Assembly (NCBI GenBank): GCA_033816765.1
Contig: CM066297.1
Span: 620,001-684,000 of the forward strand
Direction of reading: 5' to 3'
Length of the DNA stretch: 64,000 nt
Origin: Nothopassalora personata
Taxonomy: Eukaryota > Ascomycota > Dothideomycetes > Mycosphaerellales > Mycosphaerellaceae
Shown here: one piece after another, positions 33,731 through 43,516 of the stretch
Numbering within the stretch: the first letter of the stretch is position 1
Layout of the letters: every line of letters begins with the position of its first letter
The notes under the pieces: model-generated
Databases searched by the model: none
Told to the model about the DNA's origin: nothing
What the model saw: only the letters and a program-made list of their open reading frames with translations
Position numbers and translations under genes: made by a program

Positions 33731-36700
33731 GGTTATAAGCCCGGGTTTATGTAGGAGTAAGAGCAACCTATATTAGTACAGGTTACTTGTATCCCTTGCT
33801 ATTATAGTAGAAAACATCTAGGAAGCAGAAGTCTACCCTATCTGTCCTATTAAGGAGCTTGGTTTAATACTAAGTAACAGGTAACCTAGAAAAGGACTCT
33901 ATACGGCTTACTATAAGCTAATACCTTAAAGACACTCTATAGGTAGAACTGCATCGAGATACTATTAAGAAAGACTTTAAGTAAGTCATTTAGAACTCTA
34001 CTAGGAGAGATAGACCTATGTCCTAGCTCCGAGACTATACCGCTCTTTCTTTACCCTACTAAGTAGGCCTTAGTATCTATACCTACGAACCTTACTATTC
34101 TACACTAAAAGCCTTAGTAGGACCTAAGCTACGACTTTGACGCATATACACCTTGTTTCATTACATTCAATTCATTATAGATTTACACTAAGAGAAAGGA
34201 GAAGAGAAGGGAACTAAAATCCCAATTCTTAGGAGAGATAACTAGAAGAGATGGTTTAACCTTTAGAGATACAAGATAGAGAGCTAGTCAGCATTCTTTA
34301 CAATTAATAACCTATTAGAAGTGTCATTTAACAATATTAAGGGCAAGAACCTAAAACTCTAGGAAGAGACTAAGATTAAAGAGATTCTTAATGCACTAAC
34401 ATAGATAACACAAAATGTAGCTTGCTACTTTAGTATCCTAAGTAGGATTATAGAAGAAGACGAATTTGAGCTTAAGGGCTCTTACGAATCTAGAAAAGCT
34501 GCTAAGATATAGGTGCATCTCTAGAATAAGTATAGCTAGGTGTTGCTAACCTATGCACATAAGCTTACAAAACAGTTTATAAACTTTAAGATAAGTGAAG
34601 AGTTCACTATTAGATCTACATAGGCACACCTAGTGTCTCTTAGAAGGAGGATTGCTAATGTTAACCTAGAGGGCCAGCACTATAGGAAAGCTAATGTAAG
34701 AATAACCTAGCTTTTAAGCTTACTGCCACCTAACTACTATGTAGCTAGGGATACTATTATAGCTTAGCTAAAGATAGATTATAAAAGGACCTTAAAGATC
34801 CTTAAGGCTCAAGAGGCTAGATTAAGTCCCTCTAAGGCTAAGTATAGTATAGTAGCTACCTAGGTTAGGCCCTTAGGTTAGGTAAGATCACTTTCCTGCC
34901 TTCTCTATAAGAAGAACCATCTTATTAAGGACTGCCCTAGTCTCTCTAAGGTAAAGAAGGTCCTTAGATCTTATTCCTAAGCACTATCCTCCTAGAATGT
35001 AACACATGTTAAGAAGAGAAGATCTCTACTACTATCTTTAAGAAGAACACTAAGAGAGAAGTCCTCTATAGAGGAACTTAAGAAAATAGTGAAGAAACTC
35101 AGCTCTAACATACTATCACTCTAGAAGAACTAGGCCTAGTCTCCTTCCTCTAAAACAAGGAAGACTAGGAAAGGTTTCTCTACCTAAGAGCTACCTAACT
35201 TATGTAACTTATCCTAGAAGACAATGTCTAATAATAATGAGTATAATAAAGTGGCTCACTTAACTGTAGAAGTCTAAGGCAAGTTCCCCTCATTAGAGTA
35301 GTTACTTAATTCTTATACTTTATCCTATATAACTAACTAGAACTGCCTCTTTAGATCCATAACTCCCTTAATAAAGAAGAAATGGATCAAAGTAGGAGGT
35401 AGGTATTTGTTAGCTACTTATATTAGGACTGTAGAGATAAGTAGGAGATCTAGTAGGAAAGTTGTTTTAGAAGATGTTCTACTTATACCTAAGCTAGGGG
35501 TAAACCTAGTTTCTTAGAACCAGTTTAGTAAGTAGTTTAGTGTCTAACCTCCTTCATTTTCTCTTATATCCCCCTCTAGCTAAACTGTTGTCTAGACAAG
35601 GCTCCTTAGGGGGGGTTCTATTTATTAATGAGATTTCTCCTCTACTATAAGAAAGGGAATATCACTTATTATATACACTACTAATAGAGAATGCCTTTGT
35701 AACTGCTGAATTAGAGACTAACCTAAAACAGTAGGAGCTTTAGCATAGAAGATTTGCACACTTTAGGAAGAACTTACTCTAGAATCTTTGTAAGGTAATA
35801 GACTTAAAAGAACCTATTCCTGTTCCTAGGGATAGCTTCTACTAGTGCAGAGTGTGTTTAATAGCAAAGATGAAGAAGTACAAAGGTAAAGTTACTAAGA
35901 GAAGACCTAAAAGACTTGCCCTTATATCTATTAACATATGTAGTCCACTGCTAACATTAAGGCTAGGGCTCAAATACTAGCTTAAGATTATTAACAACTT
36001 CTCTAAAAAAAGTAGACCTGTCCTCTTAAGAAAAGAGAAGATGCCCTAGTTACTCTCTAGAACTAGAAGATTAAGGTAGAGAGGAAATCATCAGTACAGT
36101 TAAAAGCAGTTAGGCTTAACAATATAAGGGAACTTATTGTATTAGTTAAGCAGTGGGAGAAGGATTTAGGAATTGGGCTAGAGCATACTAAGGCATACAA
36201 CTCGCTTTAAAATAGACTAGTTAAAAGGTTAATATAAACCTTAGAAGACTCTATAAGGGTAATGCTTAAAGAGGCCAAGATGCTAATTAAATTCTAGCCT
36301 AAAGCACTAGAAGCCTAAACCTACATAAGGAACAAACTACTAAATAGTCTAGACTATAATAGGTTTAAGGTTTTACTAGATGAAGCCTTTAATAGTATTA
36401 AGCCAACTATTAACTATTTGAAGGTTTAGGGATGCAAAGCTATTGTCTACATAGACATAAGATCCTAGCCTCAATAGGTAAGAAGTGATAAACTAATAAA
36501 TAGAGGTAAAGAAGCAGTGTTTATTAGATACGTTAAAAACACAGCTAAGGCCTAGCTCTTTTAGGAACTAGACATAAAAGCTGTTAAACAACACACACAT
36601 ATAGACTTCTTTAAGGACTAACCTAGAGGTAATATAGATCTCAATGTTATAAAATTGAATCTATTAAGTAATGTACTAGCTAGGAGACCCTTAGGGAGGC

Positions 36701-36916
36701 TAAGGAAGGACATATCCTTAGAGCAACCTATTCACCATTTAATCATTCAGTAGAGCAGCCTAGTAACAGCCTAGCTAAGAAAGCTGTTTATGCAACTTCC
36801 CTAGCCTCTAAAGAATGTAGGGGAATTTCAGAAAATCGATAAGCTAATAAAGATAAGTTCACTAGATCTCTAGGAAAAGAATGTTACTAGGACATAAGTG
36901 ACTACTCTTAGATCAT

Positions 36917-37298
36917 TGTTACGGAATGATTCCCATGGACCCTGGAATCATAATGACAAGACGAACACGTGACTCAAAGACGAACACGTGACTCATCCTG
37001 CCTGAGCGCTCAGACTTGGAGCGATCAGACTGCTCATGCTCAGACTGATCAGACTGCTCATGCTCAGACTGATCAGACTGATCACCGAGATCTACGAATC
37101 TCCTTTGTATTTAGGAACGCTAGAAACCCTTATGGTTCTAATGCGTTCAACTCATGTTACTATCTCACTGATTGGAATACAACTCTTATTCCAATTATTC
37201 ATCTTCGCTCAGCTTGCTTCAGCCTCTCCAAAGAATAATCCCGCCACGTGACTTGACTTATCTCTCTTTGAGACTAGCCCTGGAACGAGACAATAACA
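36917..37298 (+). repeat. 5' LTR of the intact chromovirus
   Basis: 382 bp, TGTTACGG...AATAACA. Holds two copies of GACGAACACGTGACTCA (36962-36995) with overlapping CACGTG and TGACTCA sites, a third CACGTG at 37245-37250, and a tandem repeat of GATCAGACTGCTCATGCTCA type at about 37022-37085. The right half is shared with the other LTRs of this superfamily. Confidence 0.95.
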
Positions 37299-37315
37299 CT
37301 TTGAACGCCCTCAGG

Positions 37316-39337
37316 ATGAGCGCTACTCAAGCAGCTGGTAGGGGAACACCCGCCCCCAGCGAAGCAGGAAGCATCCGCCGTGCGCCACCACAACAGACCG
37401 CTACGAGGAACGATGAGTCTGACGACGATGACGAGCCTATTCCAAGGAAGAATGACGTTAAGGCTGCTAAGCCAGACCTCTTCTATGGAGATAGAGCCAA
37501 GTTCGACGACTGGATCAGTCAGATGGATATGTACCTCATGTTCAACCGAGTCGATGCCGATAAAAGAACTATTTTCGCCATCACGTACCTTCGCGGAAGT
37601 GCGCAGAACTGGATCAAACCTTACCTTAAGGAATACCTTGAAGGTATGGGACGACAAGACCCCACCGGAATGTTCAGGAGCTACACCCTTTTCAAAGAAA
37701 AGATGAAGTCAATCTTTGGAACCTCGAACGAAGTCCAACAGGCCATACGAATTATTCAACACCTAAAGCAGAAGACGTCTACTTCAGAGTATGCCGCCAA
37801 ATTCGAAGAATACGGACAAATCACCGGATGGGACCAGACGGCGTTGATGACTATGTTCCGACGTGGACTTAAGGACTCCGTCAAGGACGAGTTGATAAGA
37901 CACGGGGGACGGATCACCAACCTCGAAGAGCTAATGAAGGCGTCGATCAATATCGATGATCAGCTCTGGGAACGACACCAGGAAAAGAAATACGACTCCA
38001 AAGTAGGAGGAATAGCAGGATATGCTCCGGACCGCAGACCCTTAGGAGGATACGTTGCGAGGGGAGAATTCTCACGACAAAACCAACCCTACTATGGACC
38101 ACAGCCAATGGAACTGGACGTTACCCAACGAGGACGGAAGATCGTTAAGAGTAGGGGCCACGGAAAGCCCTTTAAAGGAAAAGGAAAACTCACATGCTAT
38201 GCCTGTGGCAAGGAAGGTCACATGGCGCGGGATTGCCGCGGTAAAAATATGGTGCGCCGCGAGCAGTTCAATATGATGCAACCCCGAACTAGTAAATCTG
38301 AGAGCAGCGTTGGATCTCGGGGAGATACCGACTATACTCGGAGAGTGGGGGAGAGAGCTAGCAACAGAAGCACGACGCCTCTCCTGGACCCCTCAGAAGG
38401 ACGAGGAGGATACTATGGGCAGCAAATGGTGGTCATTCCATTTGATGCGAAGAACCAACCACGACAGTTCAACATGATGACACGAAGAGTCGACTACGAG
38501 ACCGAACCTGAGCCTCGAAATGGTCATGGAAGCCTTCATTGGCGATTCTGTTACCAAGACTCGTGTCAAATCCACTACGCCGCGAAGTCAGGCGCAGGGT
38601 ATTGGCCTCGGCAACCACGAGGAACCCTGGGAGCGACGCATAGGCAAGACGCCACGCTCAGAGAAGTGGACATCGATGAATCCTACTTCAACAAAGATGG
38701 AAGCGACAAAGAAAATCAGGACCCAGGATGGAACGGATCATGGTCACCAGAACCACAGGAAGAAAGTCAAGAAACCACCGGGCTAGATACCATCGAGGAA
38801 GAACAGGATCCGGAAGAATCAAGCGAAGAAGATTCCTCCGAAGGAGAAGAGAGCGACACTAACGACGACAACGAACAACTTACCTTCACGGTAGATGCAC
38901 CTAAGAAACTGTACGACATGATTATCTACCTACAGAGAAGGCACGAGGAATTCCTACCTAAAATAGGCGGACGAAGAAGGCTACATTCCATTGAGTTTGA
39001 CAAGACACTTAACACCCTACGAGGCATGGCCTGGGGATACCCACTCATGGAAACAACCGAGAACCTAGCAACCGCCATTACAGAACGACCACCGATAGGA
39101 AGCCGAATAACAGGAACCGGATATCTTACACCGTCAGGGACATTCATATCGAATGAATTACGAACAGCAGTACAGCATGTACGGGCTCTCTACTCAGAAA
39201 CGCAGAAGATCCAGGAACGCAATAGATTACAAGTGTGGACACAGGGCAACGGGCTACAGGTTCTAGCCGAAGCCTCTAGGCACGAAGCACAGCGAACCGC
39301 ATACCATTCGGGAAAAGGATCAGCTCCCCAGGAATGA
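37316..39337 (+). CDS. chromovirus gag
   Basis: 673 codons from ATG 37316, the first ATG after the 5' LTR; the frame is open further up into the LTR, but those ATGs would lie in the leader. Residues about 45-230 are the retrotransposon gag capsid domain (FYGDRAKFDDWISQMDMYL, TYLRGSAQNWIKPYL, FGTSNEVQQAIRIIQHLKQ, EYAAKFEEYGQITGWD). A CCHC zinc knuckle CYACGKEGHMARDC starts at residue 294, within a basic stretch that would bind RNA. The long C-terminal third is acidic and of unknown function (region with SSEEDSSEGEESDTNDDNE), unusual for a short fungal gag. The stop TGA at 39335-39337 overlaps the pol ATG, forming ATGA. Confidence 0.9.
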   Translation: MSATQAAGRGTPAPSEAGSIRRAPPQQTATRNDESDDDDEPIPRKNDVKAAKPDLFYGDRAKFDDWISQMDMYLMFNRVDADKRTIFAITYLRGSAQNWIKPYLKEYLEGMGRQDPTGMFRSYTLFKEKMKSIFGTSNEVQQAIRIIQHLKQKTSTSEYAAKFEEYGQITGWDQTALMTMFRRGLKDSVKDELIRHGGRITNLEELMKASINIDDQLWERHQEKKYDSKVGGIAGYAPDRRPLGGYVARGEFSRQNQPYYGPQPMELDVTQRGRKIVKSRGHGKPFKGKGKLTCYACGKEGHMARDCRGKNMVRREQFNMMQPRTSKSESSVGSRGDTDYTRRVGERASNRSTTPLLDPSEGRGGYYGQQMVVIPFDAKNQPRQFNMMTRRVDYETEPEPRNGHGSLHWRFCYQDSCQIHYAAKSGAGYWPRQPRGTLGATHRQDATLREVDIDESYFNKDGSDKENQDPGWNGSWSPEPQEESQETTGLDTIEEEQDPEESSEEDSSEGEESDTNDDNEQLTFTVDAPKKLYDMIIYLQRRHEEFLPKIGGRRRLHSIEFDKTLNTLRGMAWGYPLMETTENLATAITERPPIGSRITGTGYLTPSGTFISNELRTAVQHVRALYSETQKIQERNRLQVWTQGNGLQVLAEASRHEAQRTAYHSGKGSAPQE

Positions 39338-42300
39338 GCGACCGGAGGGAGTTATGCAACACTCAGGCTCACGCATCGACATCAAACACAGTTTTCCAGA
39401 CACAAGCAATCGTCAACGGACACAAAACCAGTGTCATGATCGACTCAGGAGCAGCGGGGAATTTTATCTCCGAGTCTTTCACAAGAAGAAACGGGTTAGC
39501 TACCCTGAAGAAGAAATGGGGTTACGAGTTGATCGCGGTAAACGGATCATCGTTACCTAGCGTGGAATGGGAGACGATACCATTGCCACTGGCTATCCAA
39601 CAGCACCACGAGAATATTACCTTGGATGTCACTGATGTGGCCAGTCATGACATAGTATTAGGTATGCCTTGGTTGAGAAAGCACAATCCAGTAATCGACT
39701 GGAGAAGAGGAGTACTCACATTTAGGGAATGCGATTGCGTTGTCGACATTCAGCCTGCGCAGTGGCAGCGTTCACTGGCAGATGAGGCAAGGAAACAGCT
39801 AAACGAGATACAGCTTGCGCCGACTAGAAGGACAAAAGAACCACCTTCGACCGGGACAGACACTGGCGTGGGGCCGCCGGGTCACGAAGTCACTGGAAGT
39901 GATGGAAGTAACGCACCATCGAAGAATACTAACATCTCAGAGTTGAGTATTCCCAAGGAGTATCGCAAGTGGTCGCGACTCTTTGAAGAGGAGAGAGGCA
40001 AAACCGCCTTACCTAAGCACCGCCCATGGGATCATAAGATTAACATTCAGCCAGGGAAAGAGCCTCCATGGGGACCCCTATATCAAATGTCTGAGAAAGA
40101 GCTACAGACCCTACGAGAATGGCTGAAGGAGAAGCTAGCCAAAGGATGGATAAGAAGATCCACCTCGAGTGCAGGAACTCCATGTATGTTCGTTCCAAAA
40201 GCAAACGGGAAGTTACGACTCGTACAAGACTACAGGAAGTTAAACGAGATCACGATTAAGAACCGATACCCGCTACCCAACATCGAAGAAGCACAAGACA
40301 GATTAACCGGATCAGACTGGTACACGAAGATTGACCTACGAGATGCCTTCTACGCTATACGGATGGCAGAAGGAGAAGAATGGAAAACCGCTTTCAGAAC
40401 AAGATACGGACTTTACGAATTCTTGGTTATGCCAATGGGATTGACCAACGCACCCGCATCCTGCCAGGACCTTGTTAACGAAACACTTAGAGACCTACTC
40501 GACGTATGCGTTATCGCCTACATGGACGACATACTGGTCTACACAAAAGGATCCCTACAGGAACACATAAAACAAGTCCAGGACGTCTTCGAACGACTTA
40601 CACAATCAGGATTCAAGACGGCACCCGAGAAATGCGAATTCCATAAGAAAGAAGTCAAATTCTTGGGCTTCATTATTAGCACTACAGGGATAACGATCGA
40701 CCCTGCGAAGACACAGTCAATTAGAGAGTGGCCAGAACCGAAAACAGTCAAGGACGTACAATCATTCCTTGGACTAGCGAACTACAACCGGAAATTTATT
40801 AAGGACTATTCAAAGATAGCAGCACCAATGACGATGCTTACAAGAAAGGACGTCACCTGGAAATGGGGAAAAGAACAGACTGAAGCATTCAAGAAACTTA
40901 AGGAACAATGCGCTTCAGCCCCCACGCTTCGACTATTCGATGGTAGCAAGGAAGTCCACATCGAGACCGACGCGTCTGATATGGCAATAGGCGCATGTCT
41001 AACACAGACACACGACGGGCAGAGACACCCAGTAGCCTATTACTCCCGGAAAATGACCACAGCGGAACAGAACTACGACATCCATGATAAAGAGCTTCTA
41101 GCCATTGTTGCTGCTATGCAACATTGGAGAGTATATGTCGAGGGCCCACCGAAGTTAACGATTCTTTCTGACCACAAGAATCTTACGTACTTCACGACGA
41201 CGAAAGAACTTACCCGAAGGCAAGCCCGCTGGTCGGAGCTGCTAGGACAGTATAAGTTCGAAATCAAATATACTCCAGGACGAGAGAATGGCCGCGCCGA
41301 CGCGTTGAGCCGAAGAAGCGACTACATGGAAGGAAAAGAACCAGTGCAACATAAAATACTAAAGACAAACCCCGACGGAAGTCTTAGTGCCAACACAAGA
41401 GAATTTAACAACATCGTACGGATATTAGGCGACAGGGACGAACAATTCCCTATATCGCAAGGAAAATACCAAGTACCTAAGGATCGAGAAGAAGAATGCA
41501 TACGACAACATTACGACGGACCAAATTACGGACACCCCGGAACTTCAAAAACAATGGACCTAATACAGCGCAGTTTCTCATTTCCACAGATGAGACTTAA
41601 GGTGTCACGCTATATTAAACAATGCGTACACTGCCAACGAAACAAGGCTGCGAGACACGCAAAGTACGGTCACCTACAGTTCAGGACACCACCAACGAAA
41701 CCATGGGACGAAGTCACAATGGACTTTATCACGAAACTCCCACCGTCAAGAGATCAAGTTACGAAACAACCATACGACATGATACTAGTCATGGTTGATA
41801 GACTTACGAAATACGCACACTTCATTCCTGCATCGGAAACGTACAATGCAGAGCAGCTCGGATACCTCGTACTAGACAGACTTATCCGATACCATGGATT
41901 CCCTCAAGCATTTATAACGGACAGAGACAAGCTATTTACATCGAACTATTGGAAGACGCTTATGGGAACGATCGGAATCAAACACAAGCTGTCGACAGCA
42001 TATCATCCGGAGACAGACGGACAAACCGAAAGGATGAATCAAACGCTAGAACAATACCTACGACACTACATCAACTACGCACAAGACAACTGGGTTTCAT
42101 TACTGCCAATGGCGCAGATTGCACTGAACAACCACAAATCGGAGACAACTTCAACGACGCCATTTTATGCGAACTTTGGTAAAGATCCTAACCTATTTGG
42201 AACACCTGGATCCCACCCACAAGCCGAAAGAGCAATCGTGACGACGGACACTCTTAAGGAAGTGCACAAAGAAACACGCAAGGCGATCGAAGATGCACAA

Positions 42301-42759
42301 CGAAAACTGTCTCAACAACGGCAGGACACGAGAAAAATGGCACCTCTGCTAAAAGAGGGGGATAAGGTCTATCTCCTTACAAAAAACTTGAGAACAAGAA
42401 GACAGACCAAGAAACTGGATCACGTCAAGGTCGGACCATTTTTTATCGACAAAGTCGTAGGACTAGTCAACTATCGACTACGACTACCACCAGACGCCAA
42501 AATCCACCCAGTCTTCCATATCTCCAAGTTGGAACCCGCAGACGCCGAAACACCCTGCCAGGAGAGCTTCCATTTTAAACCGGAAGCAGAAAACGAATTT
42601 GAAGTCGAAAGAATCCTAGATAAGAAAGGTCAGCGATACCTTGTCAAATGGAAAGGATACGACGAATCAGAAAATACCTGGGAACCAAAACAAAACCTAC
42701 GAAACTGTCAGCAAAAGATCCAGGAATACTACAAGACCAAAAAGCGGCCAGCGGACTAG
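39334..42759 (+). CDS. chromovirus pol: protease-RT-RNase H-integrase-chromodomain
   Basis: 1141 codons. Protease VMIDSGAAGNFIS has the catalytic Asp-Ser-Gly at 37-39. Reverse transcriptase contains [20 protein letters not shown] and the active-site YMDD at 396-399. RNase H begins with IETDASDMAIGACLTQ near residue 543. Integrase has the zinc-binding H-H-C-C region (GHPGTSKTMD...CVHCQRNK), the catalytic core with MVDRLTKYAHF and HPETDGQTERMNQTLEQYL, then the GPY/F-type region PVFHISKLEP. A C-terminal chromodomain (FEVERILDKKGQRYLVKWKG, YDESENTWEP, about 1088-1125) places the element in the chromoviruses and could guide insertion to heterochromatin. The ATG at 39334 overlaps the gag stop, so expression probably uses stop-restart or reinitiation. 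All domains are uninterrupted. Confidence 0.95.
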   Translation: MSDRRELCNTQAHASTSNTVFQTQAIVNGHKTSVMIDSGAAGNFISESFTRRNGLATLKKKWGYELIAVNGSSLPSVEWETIPLPLAIQQHHENITLDVTDVASHDIVLGMPWLRKHNPVIDWRRGVLTFRECDCVVDIQPAQWQRSLADEARKQLNEIQLAPTRRTKEPPSTGTDTGVGPPGHEVTGSDGSNAPSKNTNISELSIPKEYRKWSRLFEEERGKTALPKHRPWDHKINIQPGKEPPWGPLYQMSEKELQTLREWLKEKLAKGWIRRSTSSAGTPCMFVPKANGKLRLVQDYRKLNEITIKNRYPLPNIEEAQDRLTGSDWYTKIDLRDAFYAIRMAEGEEWKTAFRTRYGLYEFLVMPMGLTNAPASCQDLVNETLRDLLDVCVIAYMDDILVYTKGSLQEHIKQVQDVFERLTQSGFKTAPEKCEFHKKEVKFLGFIISTTGITIDPAKTQSIREWPEPKTVKDVQSFLGLANYNRKFIKDYSKIAAPMTMLTRKDVTWKWGKEQTEAFKKLKEQCASAPTLRLFDGSKEVHIETDASDMAIGACLTQTHDGQRHPVAYYSRKMTTAEQNYDIHDKELLAIVAAMQHWRVYVEGPPKLTILSDHKNLTYFTTTKELTRRQARWSELLGQYKFEIKYTPGRENGRADALSRRSDYMEGKEPVQHKILKTNPDGSLSANTREFNNIVRILGDRDEQFPISQGKYQVPKDREEECIRQHYDGPNYGHPGTSKTMDLIQRSFSFPQMRLKVSRYIKQCVHCQRNKAARHAKYGHLQFRTPPTKPWDEVTMDFITKLPPSRDQVTKQPYDMILVMVDRLTKYAHFIPASETYNAEQLGYLVLDRLIRYHGFPQAFITDRDKLFTSNYWKTLMGTIGIKHKLSTAYHPETDGQTERMNQTLEQYLRHYINYAQDNWVSLLPMAQIALNNHKSETTSTTPFYANFGKDPNLFGTPGSHPQAERAIVTTDTLKEVHKETRKAIEDAQRKLSQQRQDTRKMAPLLKEGDKVYLLTKNLRTRRQTKKLDHVKVGPFFIDKVVGLVNYRLRLPPDAKIHPVFHISKLEPADAETPCQESFHFKPEAENEFEVERILDKKGQRYLVKWKGYDESENTWEPKQNLRNCQQKIQEYYKTKKRPAD

Positions 42760-42789
42760 TCACCGATTGGTGACCAGTCCGCCGGGAGC

Positions 42790-42862
42790 AGCTAGAGTAG
42801 GAATCGAACCCACGACCTCAAGAGTGTAGACAACTTGCGCTCTACCACTGAGCTACCTAGCC
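42790..42862 (-). tRNA. tRNA-like sequence inside the chromovirus, antisense to pol
   Basis: On the minus strand a cloverleaf can be drawn. The acceptor strands GGCTAGG (42862-42856) and TCTAGCT (42796-42790) pair with two G-U pairs; the D-arm is GCTC...GAGC and the T-arm GTGGG TTCGATT CCTAC. Box A TAGCTCAGTGG and a perfect box B GGTTCGATTCC are present. The anticodon arm is 19 nt instead of 17 (CAAG...CTTG around an 11-nt loop), so no anticodon can be assigned with confidence. The gap between pol and the antisense ORF is otherwise empty. A RIPed homologue sits at the equivalent place at 59298-59371. It may be a captured tRNA kept as a Pol III promoter or insulator; a working tRNA is less likely. 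Confidence 0.6.
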
Positions 42863-42901
42863 GATCAATGGAAACAGGGACACAACTTACAAATAAGTAC
42901 C

Positions 42902-43441
42902 CTAAAGGGACTCTACCCCTAGGGACTCGCCCCAAGGCTCCGCCCCAGAAAGCGCCGCCCAGTCATTTACGGGCATCTCTAGGATATCCGAGAAAGGAAC
43001 TAGCGAAGGAGGCACCTCTACCCCCGACGCCTGTTCAAGGGACGCTAGCTCCTCGCGCGCCTCTTCTTCCTCGAGCTCCTCCAACTCCTTAGCGACGGCA
43101 TCATCGGTACGACGCTCAGCTAACCGTAGCTGTTTCCGAAGACGGATCTTGCGCATCTTCAGCCGCACCTCCTCCTCTTCGATCCTCTCAAGCTCCAGCT
43201 TGAGTTTATCGCGCGAATCGCGAAGGCGTTCCCACTCCGGACGAGAAAGACGCACATCGCAATCCTTACAGCCTTTTCGAATGCAGGCCGAACACTTCCC
43301 AGACCGAGAGCCCACGATACACCTCACTACTGCGCCCGAGGATCGAGACTTCTGACAATTCGTACATGGGGCCATTTCGATACCGGAAACTTCAGTATCC
43401 GAAGCAAGTCGTTGACGGCGTTTGTGGGAGGAAGAAGACAT
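42902..43441 (-). CDS. antisense ORF: Cys-cluster plus coiled-coil protein of the chromovirus
   Basis: 179 codons from ATG 43441, encoded on the strand opposite to gag-pol, between pol and the 3' LTR. Residues about 22-62 hold a cysteine cluster: CTNC, then C at about 41, then KCSACIRKGCKDCDV, some eight cysteines in pairs, resembling the small zinc clusters of fungal regulators without matching the Zn2Cys6 spacing. From about 65 to 145 comes a highly charged coiled coil (WERLRDSRDKLKLELERIEE, RLRKQLRLAERRTDDAVAKE). The C-terminus ends GESLGVESL. It is not a known retroviral accessory gene. Homologous, RIP-mutated sequences lie in the same place and orientation at about 58725-59245 and 55515-55830. 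Its promoter would have to be in or near the 3' LTR, read antisense. Confidence 0.75.
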   Translation of the reverse strand: MSSSSHKRRQRLASDTEVSGIEMAPCTNCQKSRSSGAVVRCIVGSRSGKCSACIRKGCKDCDVRLSRPEWERLRDSRDKLKLELERIEEEEVRLKMRKIRLRKQLRLAERRTDDAVAKELEELEEEEAREELASLEQASGVEVPPSLVPFSDILEMPVNDWAALSGAEPWGESLGVESL

Positions 43442-43516
43442 CGTTGCGAGACACGAAAAGGAAGTACAACATGACTTAAGAAGCTTCGGGACGAAGCTAG
43501 GCTAAGAAGGGGATGG

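Noticed and set aside
33484..36916. Possible CRISPR-like or tandem-repeat structure in the AT-rich region
   Set aside because: The many similar TA/CTAG words reflect RIP-biased composition; no regularly spaced identical repeats were found.
37022..37085. Repeated GATCAGACTGCTCATGCTCA units taken as a separate minisatellite
   Set aside because: They are part of the LTR and present identically in both LTRs, so they are described with it.
42641..43092. Plus-strand open frames over the tRNA-like cassette and antisense ORF
   Set aside because: They are Pro/Ala-rich shadows of the minus-strand ORF and start inside pol in another frame.
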